NCBI RefSeq assembly: GCF_001529295.1
Contig: NZ_LLWK01000037.1
Span: 434,001-498,000, forward strand
Direction of reading: 5' to 3'
Source of the DNA: Flavobacterium sp. TAB 87
Lineage (GTDB): Bacteria > Bacteroidota > Bacteroidia > Flavobacteriales > Flavobacteriaceae
Length of the DNA stretch: 64,000 bases
Shown: positions 51,974-61,163 of the stretch, piece after piece
Layout: every line of letters begins with the position of its first letter
How positions within the stretch are numbered: the stretch's first letter is position 1
Program-made: the position numbers and the translations under genes
Notes under the pieces: model-generated
The model's input: only the letters and a program-made list of their open reading frames with translations
Told to the model about the DNA's origin: nothing
The model's database searches: none

Positions 51974-53575
51974 CTAAACAATCATACTCTTTAAATCATC
52001 AATCGTATTCGCTTCGTCAATTTTTTTGTCTTGTCGCCATCTCAAAATTCTTGGAAATCGAGTTGCAATGCCACTTTTGTGTCTTTTTGATAAAGCGATG
52101 CCTTCAAAACCAATTTCAAAAACCAATTTTGGAGTTACACTGCGAACAGGGCCAAAGCGTTCTAGGGTGTTTTTCTTTATAAAATCATCTACTTTTCTAA
52201 ACTCAGCATCGGTTAAACCCGAATACGCTTTCGCGAAAGTGACCAATTCTTTTTCCCCTTCTTTGTTGGTTTGCCACAATCCAAAAGTATAGTCGGTGAA
52301 TAAATTGGAGCGTCTTCCATGACCGCGCATCGCGTAGGTTAAAACGGCATCAATTACCAGCGGTTCAATTTTCCATTTCCACCAGTCGCCTTTTTTACGC
52401 CCGACTAAGTAAGGAGAATTATTTCGTTTCAGCATTAAACCTTCACTTTTCATTTCTCGAGCGCGCATTCTTTCGGTCGCAACATCTTCCCATGAAGAGA
52501 GTAATACACGCTCTGATAAATGTATTACAGCAGTTTTATCCTTTATAGAATCATATAATTGTTCAAGTAAAATCCTCCGTTCAATATAAGGTAATTGTCT
52601 AATATCTTTCCCTTCCCATTCTAATAGGTCGTAGATTTTTAAAATTACCGGTACTTTTTCTAGTAGACTTTTCGAGACCGTCTTACGACCAATTCGCGTT
52701 TGCAAATCATTAAAAGTGCCTATTTCTCCTTCCGGAAAAGATAATATTTCAGCATCAATGACTGTTCCGTTTGGAATGATTCCGACAAGTGACCCAAGCT
52801 CTGGATATTTGTCAGTAACCAATTCTTCACCTCGAGACCATACGTAAATTTCATCTTCCCGAATAATAGTTTGCGAACGAATTCCATCCCATTTGTGTTC
52901 GATCGACCAGTCCTCAGGATTTCCTAAATTTTCAACTTCGCCTTCAATGGGGTAAGCCAAATAAAAAGGGTAAGGTTTTGATAAATAGTCGCTGCTTTTT
53001 TCGTCCAAGATTAATTCTTGAAAACTGATTGTATTTGGATCCCAATTTCCCATTAATTTATAAGCAAGCGCATCTTCATCTACATTTTCTGCCTTTGATA
53101 AAGCGCGAGTCATTAACTTTTGACTAACCCCAATTCGGAAACTGCCTGTAATTAATTTGGTAAAAACAAAGCGCTCGTAATAATTCAGCGCCAACCAATT
53201 TTGCTGTAAATATTCTTTTTTATCTACCTCTGATTTCTTTTTCAATGCGATAATTTCTTGTAGAAATACAGTCAGACTTTTATCTGAATGGTCTTTTGTA
53301 CTCGGAATTATCAATGCGATTGTCTCGGCCAGATCGCCTACAATATGATAACTTTCTTCGAAAAGCCACAAAGGAATATTCGCCAATTCGTTCGCCCAAA
53401 GTCGCAGCAAAGTTGTGTTGACAGGTCTTGGTGGACGGCGATGTGAAAGAATAGCAATTGTCCATACTTTATCTTCTGCCGAAGCATTTCTAAAATATGC
53501 TGCTAGCGCCTCTACTTTTACGTTGGTCTTATTAGAACTGTCTAATGTTTTTATGAGCTGTGCAAAATTTCTCAT
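51974..53575 (-). CDS. ATP-dependent DNA ligase
   Basis: A 533-residue ATP-dependent DNA ligase. The N-terminal helical domain (1-190) precedes the nucleotidyltransferase core: motif I EHKWDGIRSQ with the AMP-accepting Lys near residue 235, motif III VWSRGEELVTDKYP, motif IV VIDAEILSF near residue 285, motif V MKSEGLMLKRN near residue 405 and VI in WWKWK. An OB-fold domain follows. It joins DNA nicks, presumably in repair rather than replication, since bacteria use LigA for that. It starts 4 bp after the exonuclease gene. Confidence 0.94.
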   Translation of the reverse strand: MRNFAQLIKTLDSSNKTNVKVEALAAYFRNASAEDKVWTIAILSHRRPPRPVNTTLLRLWANELANIPLWLFEESYHIVGDLAETIALIIPSTKDHSDKSLTVFLQEIIALKKKSEVDKKEYLQQNWLALNYYERFVFTKLITGSFRIGVSQKLMTRALSKAENVDEDALAYKLMGNWDPNTISFQELILDEKSSDYLSKPYPFYLAYPIEGEVENLGNPEDWSIEHKWDGIRSQTIIREDEIYVWSRGEELVTDKYPELGSLVGIIPNGTVIDAEILSFPEGEIGTFNDLQTRIGRKTVSKSLLEKVPVILKIYDLLEWEGKDIRQLPYIERRILLEQLYDSIKDKTAVIHLSERVLLSSWEDVATERMRAREMKSEGLMLKRNNSPYLVGRKKGDWWKWKIEPLVIDAVLTYAMRGHGRRSNLFTDYTFGLWQTNKEGEKELVTFAKAYSGLTDAEFRKVDDFIKKNTLERFGPVRSVTPKLVFEIGFEGIALSKRHKSGIATRFPRILRWRQDKKIDEANTIDDLKSMIV

Positions 53576-53579
53576 GGGC

Positions 53580-54617
53580 TTAGGCTTCGTTTTCTATTGC
53601 TGTATTTTCGGGTTCAACGCCTTCTGAATCGGCTGTTTCTCCTTCGTATTGTGTCTTTTCAGTCCTTGCATCGTAACCCAATTCTCTTAAATATTTAGAA
53701 AAAATATCGGTGTAGCCGTGGGTGCAAATTATTTTTTCTGCTCCAGTCGCTTTGATGCAGTCTAGCAAAGAATACCAGTCGCAGTGGTCACTAAGCACAA
53801 AACCCTTGTCAACCGCTCGTCTTCGTCTGGCACCTCTAAAAGCCATCCAGCCGCTAGCTGAACCTGTTACAAATGGCGTCATTTTGCGGATCCAAGTGCT
53901 GCCATGCGCGCTTGGTGGCGCAAGAACAATATTACCTAGTAAATCTTCTTTTTTAGTTTCTCGAGTAACCAAAGTTGTGGGTGGAAAATCGACCAAAGGT
54001 CTTAAGACATTAGTCATATTTTCGATCGCTCCGTGTGTATAGATCGTTCCGATATCGGTGTCCAAATATTTTAAGAGACGTTGTGCCTTACCTAAAGAAT
54101 AACCAAAAAGGATGGATGTTTTTCCTTCGGCTTTATTTTCTGCCCACCAGTTATTGATTTGAGAAGAAACTTCTGCTTGCGGGATCCAGTTAAAAGCCGG
54201 CAATCCAAAAGTACATTCGGTTATAAAAGTGTCGCATTTTACCACTTCATAGGGAACTGAAATTCCGTCATCTTCGGTTTTATAATCTCCCGTAAAAACC
54301 CAAACTTCACCTTTGTGCTCAACGCGAATTTGGGAGCTTCCGATGATATGCCCCGCAGGATGCAAAGAAAATTTTACATTATTGATTACAAAGGTTTCGT
54401 TCCACGCTATTCCGGTTACATTTATTTCACCCAAACGGTGGCGGATGATTGGCACATTGGTATGATGCGTAATGTAATTTTGATGGCCCCAGCGCGAGTG
54501 ATCGGCGTGGCCATGGGTAATTATAGCATTTTTTACGGGTTGCCATGGATCCAAATAAACATCCGCTTGCTGACAGTAAATTCCTTTATCATTAAAAGCT
54601 AAAAGTGGGACTTTCAT
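53580..54617 (-). CDS. ligase-associated DNA exonuclease (metallo-beta-lactamase/beta-CASP fold)
   Basis: A 345-residue protein of the metallo-beta-lactamase superfamily in which the zinc motif HGHADHSRWG is near residue 38, with later ligands in HPAGHIIGSSQ near residue 88 and FTGDYK near residue 110. The C-terminal part has FLSDHCDWYSLLD and ICTHGYTDIFSKYL, typical of beta-CASP nucleases such as the SNM1 type. It ends in a short acidic tail. It is the first gene of the four-gene repair operon, divergent from pruA. Confidence 0.92.
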   Translation of the reverse strand: MKVPLLAFNDKGIYCQQADVYLDPWQPVKNAIITHGHADHSRWGHQNYITHHTNVPIIRHRLGEINVTGIAWNETFVINNVKFSLHPAGHIIGSSQIRVEHKGEVWVFTGDYKTEDDGISVPYEVVKCDTFITECTFGLPAFNWIPQAEVSSQINNWWAENKAEGKTSILFGYSLGKAQRLLKYLDTDIGTIYTHGAIENMTNVLRPLVDFPPTTLVTRETKKEDLLGNIVLAPPSAHGSTWIRKMTPFVTGSASGWMAFRGARRRRAVDKGFVLSDHCDWYSLLDCIKATGAEKIICTHGYTDIFSKYLRELGYDARTEKTQYEGETADSEGVEPENTAIENEA

Positions 54618-54643
54618 AGTATAAATCTTTTAAGCATACCTCT

Positions 54644-54651
54644 CAAATTTA
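54644..54651 (-). promoter_or_regulatory. putative promoter -7 box of the repair operon
   Basis: Minus-strand TAAATTTG matches TAnnTTTG and ends 26 bp before the exonuclease ATG (54617). Confidence 0.45.
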
Positions 54652-54723
54652 AATACTATGAATAATACATACTTTACAATTTGATCGAAATAGTTTATTT
54701 AATTACAACATTTTAATATTGCG

Positions 54724-54757
54724 TTGTGATATAATCAAAATAACCTTTGTACTTTTG
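54724..54757 (+). promoter_or_regulatory. putative promoter of pruA
   Basis: TACTTTTG (54750-54757) matches TAnnTTTG; a TTG lies at 54724-54726 with a 23-bp spacer, at the long end of the accepted range. The pruA ATG is 41 bp downstream. Confidence 0.5.
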
Positions 54758-54798
54758 TATAAAACTAAATAATTCGTAATTTTTAAATATCTCATTCC

Positions 54799-56430
54799 AT
54801 GCTAAAAGGATTCTTTCATGTACCAAAAGCCGTAAATGAACCAGTAAAAGGTTATGCACCAAACTCGCCCGAAAGAGCCGCTGTACAAGCCGCTTATAAA
54901 AAAATGTGGAACGAGCAAATTGACGTTCCTCTTTATATCGGAAACGAAGAAATTAGAACCGGAAAAACAAATAACATGTCGGCTCCACACGATCACAAAC
55001 ATATCGTAGGGAAATACCATTTAGCCGAAAAAAAACATATTGAAAATGCTATTGCAACTGCCTTAGAAGCCAGAAAAAAATGGTCGACTATGGCTTGGGA
55101 GCAACGTGCAGCAATTTTCTTAAAAGCAGCAGAATTAATTGCCGGTCCATACAGAGCCAAAATTAATGCTGCAACTATGATTGCACAATCAAAATCAATT
55201 TACCAAGCTGAAATTGATGCGTCTTGTGAACTAATTGACTTCTTGCGTTTTAACGTAGAATACATGACACAAATTTACAACGAACAGCCTAAGTCAAATT
55301 CAGACATGTGGAATCGCGTTGAATATAGACCTTTAGAAGGTTTTGTGTACGCGATTACTCCTTTTAACTTTACTGCAATTGCAGGAAATCTACCTTCTTG
55401 TGTGGCCTTAATGGGTAACGTAGTGGTTTGGAAACCAGCAGCAACTCAAGTTTTTTCTGCTAACTTATTGATGGAAATCTTTCAAGAAGCAGGATTGCCA
55501 AATGGTGTAATCAATATGGTTATGGGAGATTCTGCCATGGTAACCGAAACGTTATTAGACAGTCCAGATTTTGCAGGTGTTCACTTTACAGGTTCAACAG
55601 GAGTCTTTAATGACATTTGGGCAAAAATTGGAACCAACATTAGCAAATACAAAACATACCCAAGAATTGTGGGAGAAACAGGTGGAAAAGATTTTATTAT
55701 CGCACATCCATCGGCTAACCCAAAACAAGTAAGTACGGGAATTTCTCGTGGCGCTTTTGAGTACCAAGGTCAAAAATGTAGTGCTGCTTCTCGCGTTTAT
55801 GTTCCACAAAGTTTGTGGCCAGCTGTAAAAGAACAATTAGAGGCTGATTTAAAATCGATGAAAATGGGTTCTCCAGAAGACATGAGTAATTTTATTACTG
55901 CTGTTATTTCTGAAGGGTCTTTTGATAAATTAGCTCGTTTTATTGATCAAGCTAAAAAAGATACTGATGCCGAAGTAATTATCGGTGGAAACTACGATAA
56001 ATCAAAAGGTTATTTTATTGAACCAACTGTGATCTTAACGACAAATCCTAAATACACTACTATGGAAACCGAATTATTCGGACCAGTAGTTACTATATAT
56101 GTATATGAAGATACAAAATGGGTAGAGACTTTAGAATTAGTTGATACTACTTCTGAGTATGCTTTAACTGGTGCTGTTTTCAGTCAAGATCGTTACGCTA
56201 TCGAAGAAGCTACAGTAAAATTACAAAATGCTGCAGGTAACTTTTACATCAATGACAAACCAACTGGAGCTGTTGTAGGAATGCAACCATTCGGTGGAGC
56301 AAGAGGATCGGGAACAAATGATAAAGCAGGTTCTATGCAAAATTTATTGCGTTGGACTTCAGCAAGAACAATTAAAGAAACTTTTGTAACTCCAATTGAT
56401 TATAGATATCCATTTTTAGGAGAAGAATAG
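54799..56430 (+). CDS. pruA: L-glutamate gamma-semialdehyde dehydrogenase PruA
   Basis: PruA oxidises glutamate semialdehyde (1-pyrroline-5-carboxylate) to glutamate in proline catabolism, with NAD+. The 543-residue protein belongs to the aldehyde dehydrogenase superfamily and matches the monofunctional P5CDH type: the glycine motif FTGSTGVFND near residue 260, catalytic Glu in GETGGKDF near residue 293, catalytic Cys in YQGQKCSAASR near residue 327, and FGGARGSGTNDKAG near residue 500. PutA-type proline dehydrogenase is not fused here. A strong terminator follows. Confidence 0.95.
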   Translation: MLKGFFHVPKAVNEPVKGYAPNSPERAAVQAAYKKMWNEQIDVPLYIGNEEIRTGKTNNMSAPHDHKHIVGKYHLAEKKHIENAIATALEARKKWSTMAWEQRAAIFLKAAELIAGPYRAKINAATMIAQSKSIYQAEIDASCELIDFLRFNVEYMTQIYNEQPKSNSDMWNRVEYRPLEGFVYAITPFNFTAIAGNLPSCVALMGNVVVWKPAATQVFSANLLMEIFQEAGLPNGVINMVMGDSAMVTETLLDSPDFAGVHFTGSTGVFNDIWAKIGTNISKYKTYPRIVGETGGKDFIIAHPSANPKQVSTGISRGAFEYQGQKCSAASRVYVPQSLWPAVKEQLEADLKSMKMGSPEDMSNFITAVISEGSFDKLARFIDQAKKDTDAEVIIGGNYDKSKGYFIEPTVILTTNPKYTTMETELFGPVVTIYVYEDTKWVETLELVDTTSEYALTGAVFSQDRYAIEEATVKLQNAAGNFYINDKPTGAVVGMQPFGGARGSGTNDKAGSMQNLLRWTSARTIKETFVTPIDYRYPFLGEE

Positions 56431-56490
56431 ATCTTGCAAACACAGTTTTGTTATACTAATAGAGTAAGGAAACTAATTTTACACTTATTT

Positions 56491-56525
56491 AAAGCGCTAT
56501 CAAAAATTTGATAGCGCTTTTTTAT
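56491..56525 (+). terminator. terminator of pruA
   Basis: AAAGCGCTATCAAA and TTTGATAGCGCTTT pair with a tiny loop and are followed by T residues. Confidence 0.9.
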
Positions 56526-56671
56526 TTAATATTTCTCGCCGATCTGATGTCAAGTTCAAATGTTTACAAAGAATTTAAATTGCGATGATATAATCCGTAA
56601 ATAATCGTCTTCACAGTTCTTACACTCTGAATAAAAAATAACAAAAAAGAATTCTTAAAAAAGATTGGCTT

Positions 56672-56679
56672 TATTTTTG
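56672..56679 (+). promoter_or_regulatory. putative promoter -7 box of the DUF4476 gene
   Basis: TATTTTTG matches TAnnTTTG and lies 47 bp before the ATG at 56727. Confidence 0.45.
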
Positions 56680-56726
56680 CTTACACATTTTAGAGAATAC
56701 TCTTACTAATCAACAGCACATTAATT

Positions 56727-57524
56727 ATGAAAAAGCTATACCATTTATCATTACTATTACTTTCCGCTAGTCTCTTCGCGCAGTATGCTCCTGCGGCTGG
56801 AAATTTAATCGTGTTTTCAGAAACTCAAAATCCTTTTTCACTTTACCTCAACGGTGAATTACAACATACAAGAGCACAAACTACTATTAGAATCAAAAAC
56901 TTAAATCAACCTTATTATAATGTCAAAATAGTTTTTGAAGACAAATCGTTAAAACCGATTACTAAAAATTATGTGTCGGTGATGGCGAGAGACGGTTTAA
57001 CTTTTGAAGAATCGACTTATAAAATCTCAGTCAACAAAAAGAGCAAGAAAACCAAAATGACCTATTTTTCCGGAACTCCAATAATAGACGACTATATTGA
57101 CAGCACTGATGGATCGACTAGCGAAGGGAGATATCCTCCGGAACGGAATAACAATACCGACATTAATATTAACATAAATACCAATGTAAATAGCCCGAAC
57201 GCTAATAATAATTGGGGTTCAAACAGACGCCATCCAAAAGCGATGGAAGAGCGTGATTTTCAAAAATTTAAAGTCAATCTCAAAAAAGAAAATTTTGATG
57301 ATGGAAAAATAAATTTAACTCAAAACCTACTTTTAAATAATTACCTCAACACCAAACAAATTGCCGAAGTGGCATCGACTTTTGCCTTTAGTAAGAATCA
57401 AATGGAATTTGTAAAAAACAGTTACGCTAATTGTGTGGACTCAAAAAACTATTATCTAATCAAAGAAGTTTTCACATTTGAGTCTGACCAAAAAGAATTC
57501 ATGAGATTCATAAACAATCAATAA
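56727..57524 (+). CDS. DUF4476 domain secreted protein
   Basis: A 265-residue exported protein with signal peptide MKKLYHLSLLLLSASLFAQ. Residues 25-100 look like a beta domain (NLIVFSETQNPFSLYLNGEL). A low-complexity Asn-rich linker follows (NNNTDININTNVNSPN, about residues 142-160). The C-terminal 90 residues match DUF4476, with repeated helical pieces such as MEERDFQKFKVNLKKENFDD and IAEVASTFAFSKNQMEFVKN. The role is unknown. Its own promoter and terminator suggest a single-gene unit. Confidence 0.8.
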   Translation: MKKLYHLSLLLLSASLFAQYAPAAGNLIVFSETQNPFSLYLNGELQHTRAQTTIRIKNLNQPYYNVKIVFEDKSLKPITKNYVSVMARDGLTFEESTYKISVNKKSKKTKMTYFSGTPIIDDYIDSTDGSTSEGRYPPERNNNTDINININTNVNSPNANNNWGSNRRHPKAMEERDFQKFKVNLKKENFDDGKINLTQNLLLNNYLNTKQIAEVASTFAFSKNQMEFVKNSYANCVDSKNYYLIKEVFTFESDQKEFMRFINNQ

Positions 57525-57525
57525 C

Positions 57526-57562
57526 AAAAAAGCCGAATCTCAGGTAAGATTCGGCTTTTTTT
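57526..57562. terminator. bidirectional terminator between DUF4476 and rsmG
   Basis: AAAAAAGCCGAATCT and AGATTCGGCTTTTTT pair around a short loop (CAGGTA), with A and T runs at the ends, between convergent genes. Confidence 0.9.
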
Positions 57563-57595
57563 GTGACTATACAATCTTAAAAATCATTGTTTACA

Positions 57596-58225
57596 CTATG
57601 ATTTGAATTTTAAAGGCACATGTACAACTTTTTTAGTTTCAAAAAATTCATCTTCAAAAAAGTCAGCTAAATTGTATTCCGTAGCTTTAGGAAAGCCAGC
57701 TAGTTCCTCGGTTAAGTCACCACCTTTTAGGTACAAAATTCCGTTTTTAAGTTTGTGCTTGTTCTGTTTTTTTATTTTATCATGAATCCAAGAGACAAAA
57801 TCTGGCATATTGGTTACAGCGCGACTCACAATAAAGTCAAAGTCACCTTTTACCAATTCGGCACGCTTTTGTTCTGCTTTTACATTCTTCAATTCTAAGG
57901 CTTCCACGACGCCTTGCACGACTTTTATTTTTTTTGCAATTAGATCAATTAAATAAAATCGAGTTTCAGGATATAAAATTGCAAGAGGAATTCCAGGAAA
58001 ACCACCACCAGTTCCAACATCTAAAACAGTTGCTCCAGGTTCAAAGTTCATTATTTTTGCAATTCCCATCGAGTGTAATATGTGCTTAACATACAAGGAA
58101 TCAATGTCTTTGCGTGAAATAACATTAATTTTTAAATTCCACTCTTGGTACAATGCTTCCAGTTTTTGAAATTGTGCTATTTGAAGCTCAGTTAGATTTG
58201 GAAAACACTTCAAAATCTCGTCCAT
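57596..58225 (-). CDS. rsmG: 16S rRNA (guanine-527-N7)-methyltransferase RsmG (GidB)
   Basis: RsmG methylates N7 of G527 in 16S rRNA. The 209-residue protein has LYVKHILHSMGIAKIM near residue 45, the SAM motif VLDVGTGGGFPGIPLAI near residue 66 and RFYLIDLIAKKIKVVQGVV, followed by DFIVSRAVTNMPDFVSW near residue 132. Length is typical. It is divergent from the desaturase gene, with both promoters in the 107-bp gap. Confidence 0.95.
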   Translation of the reverse strand: MDEILKCFPNLTELQIAQFQKLEALYQEWNLKINVISRKDIDSLYVKHILHSMGIAKIMNFEPGATVLDVGTGGGFPGIPLAILYPETRFYLIDLIAKKIKVVQGVVEALELKNVKAEQKRAELVKGDFDFIVSRAVTNMPDFVSWIHDKIKKQNKHKLKNGILYLKGGDLTEELAGFPKATEYNLADFFEDEFFETKKVVHVPLKFKS

Positions 58226-58241
58226 AATTCTGTTTTTTTAA

Positions 58242-58249
58242 CAAAAGTA
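58242..58249 (-). promoter_or_regulatory. putative promoter -7 box of rsmG
   Basis: Minus-strand TACTTTTG matches TAnnTTTG and ends 16 bp upstream of the rsmG ATG (58225). Confidence 0.45.
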
Positions 58250-58279
58250 CGCGTTTCTAATTGAAATATTTAACTCAAT

Positions 58280-58313
58280 TTTGCAAATTGAATATTTATA
58301 ATAATTACCTTTG
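58280..58313 (+). promoter_or_regulatory. putative promoter of the desaturase gene
   Basis: TTTG (58280-58283), a 22-bp spacer and TACCTTTG (58306-58313) match the consensus; the desaturase ATG is 19 bp downstream. Confidence 0.5.
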
Positions 58314-58332
58314 AAAACTATTTAAAACCAAT

Positions 58333-59430
58333 ATGAATAATACCGCACCCACATTCGCTAAGCAAGATAGTTTAAAGTTCTTTAGAACGCTTAACTCTCG
58401 GGTAAACAATTACTTCAAAGAAAACAACATTAAAAAAACAGGCAACTGGAAATTGCATTTAAAAGCAGTAATCTTGTTCACTGTATTTCTTGCGCCATAC
58501 TTTGTAATACTAACTTTAGACATCCCTTTCTGGGTTCATTTATTATTGACCATTGTTATGGGAATTGGAATGGCAGGAATTGGAATGAATGTGATGCACG
58601 ATGGTAATCACGGCTCCTACTCTACCAAAAGCTGGGTCAATAACTTTATGGGCGGAACCATTTATGTTCTAGCAGGAAACGTACACAACTGGCAAGTACA
58701 GCATAATGTTTTACACCATACCTACACGAACATTCCGGGTCATGACGAAGATTTGGATGCAGGGCGAATTATTCGTTTTACAAAAAGCGCTCCTTGGTAT
58801 CGCATTCACCGTTTTCAGCATTATTATTCGGTATTCCTATACGGTTTGCTGACTTTCAACTGGGCTATAACTACCGATTTCAAACAAATGAGAAATTATT
58901 TGAAGCGTAAATTATCGTACGGACAACCAAAAAGCCCAAAAATTCTTTGGACAACTTTAATAATTACCAAAATAATATACGTCTCTATTTGGATCGTCTT
59001 ACCAATTGTAATTGGTATTACGTGGTGGAAAGTATTACTTGGCTTTTTTGTAATGCATTATACCGCAGGTCTAATCTTGAGCATTGTTTTTCAACTGGCA
59101 CACGTGGTTGAGGAAACTACGAATCCAAGTCCAAATGAGTTGAATGAAATGGACAATACTTGGGCCATTCACCAATTGTTTACTACAACTAACTTTGCAC
59201 CAAAAAACAAATTGGTCAACTGGTACACTGGTGGATTAAATCACCAAATTGAACACCACATTTTTCCGAATATTTCTCATATTCACTATGGTAAAATTGC
59301 TAAAATTGTTCGCGAAACCGCCCAAGAATGCAACTTACCGTATTACGAGTACAAAACCATGAGAAGTGCAATCGTGGCTCACTTTAAACACTTAAAAGAA
59401 CTCGGAATCAAACCAGAGTTAACTGTATAA
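58333..59430 (+). CDS. membrane fatty acid (acyl-CoA/acyl-lipid) desaturase
   Basis: A 365-residue integral membrane di-iron desaturase. The three histidine boxes are MHDGNHGSY near residue 93, QHNVLHHTY near residue 128 and NHQIEHHIFPNISHIHY near residue 308. Membrane segments occupy about residues 47-90 and 210-260. The HQIEHH box is typical of front-end (delta-5/delta-6 type) and related acyl-lipid desaturases, though no cytochrome b5 domain is fused. Exact regiospecificity is unknown. It probably tunes membrane fluidity. Confidence 0.9.
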   Translation: MNNTAPTFAKQDSLKFFRTLNSRVNNYFKENNIKKTGNWKLHLKAVILFTVFLAPYFVILTLDIPFWVHLLLTIVMGIGMAGIGMNVMHDGNHGSYSTKSWVNNFMGGTIYVLAGNVHNWQVQHNVLHHTYTNIPGHDEDLDAGRIIRFTKSAPWYRIHRFQHYYSVFLYGLLTFNWAITTDFKQMRNYLKRKLSYGQPKSPKILWTTLIITKIIYVSIWIVLPIVIGITWWKVLLGFFVMHYTAGLILSIVFQLAHVVEETTNPSPNELNEMDNTWAIHQLFTTTNFAPKNKLVNWYTGGLNHQIEHHIFPNISHIHYGKIAKIVRETAQECNLPYYEYKTMRSAIVAHFKHLKELGIKPELTV

Positions 59431-59491
59431 GATCATCTATTAATAACCACTCTTACGCAACAACACCGTACGAGTTATCAAATCTTTTGTA

Positions 59492-60682
59492 ATGAACCAT
59501 ATTCTTTCAGACAGAATTAACAATTTGGCTACTTCGCAAACCTTAGCGATGGCAGCATTAGCGCGTGAATTAAAAGCGCAAGGAAAAGACATTATCAGTT
59601 TAAGTTTGGGAGAACCTGACTTTAATACGCCTGATTTCATTAAAGAAGCAGCTAAAACTGCAATCGACGAAAACTACAGTACGTATTCTCCAGTAGATGG
59701 ATATGCCGAACTCAAAGAAGCGATATGCCGAAAATTTAAAAGAGACAATAATTTAGAGTACAAACCGTCTCAAATTGTAGTGTCTACAGGAGCTAAACAA
59801 TCGTTGTATAACATTGCGCAAGTAATGTTAAACGATGGTGACGAGGTAATTTTACCAGCACCGTATTGGGTTTCTTACTTCGAAATTGTGAAATTATCAG
59901 GAGGAGTTCCTGTTGAGGTTCCTACTTCAGTAGATACCGACTTCAAAATTACACCAGAGCAATTAGAAGCCGCAATTACACCAAAAACTAAAATGATGTG
60001 GTTCTCTTCTCCTTGTAACCCAAGTGGATCGGTTTACAACCGCGAAGAGTTGACTGCGCTAGCAAAAGTATTAGAAAAATACCCAAATATTTACGTAGTT
60101 GCAGACGAAATTTACGAGCACATTAACTTTTCTGGAACTTTTTGCAGCATTGCATCTATTCCAGGAATGTTAGAAAAAACTATTACTGTAAATGGTGTCG
60201 CCAAAGCATTCGCCATGACAGGATACAGAATCGGATATATTGGAGGTCCAGAATTTATCGCAAAAGCGTGTACAAAAATTCAAGGACAAGTAACTTCTGG
60301 CGCGAACAGTATCGCACAACGCGCTACCATTACCGCTGTAGATGCAGACCCAAGTGTATTAAACCACATGGTAAAAGCATTCCATTCTCGTAGAGATTTA
60401 GTAGTTGGATTGTTAAAAGAAATTCCAGGAGTAAAAATCAACATTCCAGAAGGCGCCTTTTACGTTTTTCCAGACGTTTCATCGTTCTTCGGAAAAACAT
60501 TAAGAGGTACTGAAATTAAAGATGCTAATGATTTATCAATGTATCTTTTGGGCGAAGCCAACGTTGCAACAGTAACTGGTGATGCTTTCGGAAATCCAGA
60601 TTGTATTCGTTTCTCTTACGCCACTAGCGAAGACATTTTAAAAGAAGCATTAAAAAGAATTAAAGACGCTTTGGCGGGATAA
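59492..60682 (+). CDS. pyridoxal phosphate-dependent aminotransferase, AspC class I
   Basis: A 396-residue class I aminotransferase, most like aspartate or aromatic aminotransferases of subgroup Ib. The PLP-lysine lies in NGVAKAFAMTGYRIGYIG near residue 234; other motifs are LSLGEPDFNTPDF near residue 38, SSPCNPSGSVY near residue 170, VVADEIYEHINF near residue 205 and the carboxylate-binding Arg in IRFSYATSEDIL near residue 375. Aspartate or prephenate are plausible substrates; the sequence does not decide. A terminator and a repeat element follow. Confidence 0.93.
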   Translation: MNHILSDRINNLATSQTLAMAALARELKAQGKDIISLSLGEPDFNTPDFIKEAAKTAIDENYSTYSPVDGYAELKEAICRKFKRDNNLEYKPSQIVVSTGAKQSLYNIAQVMLNDGDEVILPAPYWVSYFEIVKLSGGVPVEVPTSVDTDFKITPEQLEAAITPKTKMMWFSSPCNPSGSVYNREELTALAKVLEKYPNIYVVADEIYEHINFSGTFCSIASIPGMLEKTITVNGVAKAFAMTGYRIGYIGGPEFIAKACTKIQGQVTSGANSIAQRATITAVDADPSVLNHMVKAFHSRRDLVVGLLKEIPGVKINIPEGAFYVFPDVSSFFGKTLRGTEIKDANDLSMYLLGEANVATVTGDAFGNPDCIRFSYATSEDILKEALKRIKDALAG

Positions 60683-60705
60683 TTCCTTTTTCAATTATAC
60701 ATTAC

Positions 60706-60740
60706 AATGCCTCAAGATTTAATTTTTGAGGCATTTTTTT
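60706..60740 (+). terminator. terminator of the aminotransferase gene
   Basis: AATGCCTCAA pairs with TTGAGGCATT around a 15-nt loop, followed by T residues. Confidence 0.85.
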
Positions 60741-60834
60741 ATGGGGTTGCCTGCGGCCGGGCTTTCCACTGTATCTTTTGTTTTTTAAAGAAAAACACAA
60801 AAGGATGCCGTTGCTATCCCTAACCCAAAAAAAG
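60741..60834 (-). repeat. REP-like hairpin repeat, copy B
   Basis: On the minus strand it contains TAGCAACGGCATCCTTTTGT, a palindromic A/T-rich centre, and CAAAAGATACAGTGGAAAGC, and ends in a GC-rich GCCCGGCCGCAGGC part. The core is shared with copy A at 26392-26470. The centre at 60774-60805 forms a hairpin (CTTTTGTTTTT / AAAAACACAAAAG). It is directly attached to the terminator of the preceding gene. Confidence 0.65.
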
Positions 60835-61163
60835 GTAGATAAGACTAACTTATTTAGTAAGATAATTATTTTTACCCAGCACAACATCGTGTTTTTAAAT
60901 CTACAAAATCTATTGTTCGTGATAATATAATATTACATTTGAACGGAATATTTCTAATAAATACAGCACCAATTTACAAGTAAATAAAAAGATGATTTAT
61001 ACGAATTATTTTCCAGTTTCTAGGTTAAACTGATATTATTACTAATAGTGTTTTCTGCACAAATTCAAGAACATTGCCTAAAGTTCTGTTTAAAACTCAC
61101 TATAAAATCACATCGTCATAAAGCCAAGCATTAAAACCAGTACTTAAAACAATAAACTTTACA
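60835..61163. other. intergenic region without recognisable features
   Basis: AT-rich DNA between repeat copy B and the DoxX-like gene. I see no coding frame, tRNA or clear consensus promoter in it. Confidence 0.5.

Noticed and set aside
59440..59491. A leaderless promoter for the aminotransferase (CTTTTG 2 bp before the ATG).
   Set aside because: The preceding bases are AT rather than TA, so it does not match TAnnTTTG.
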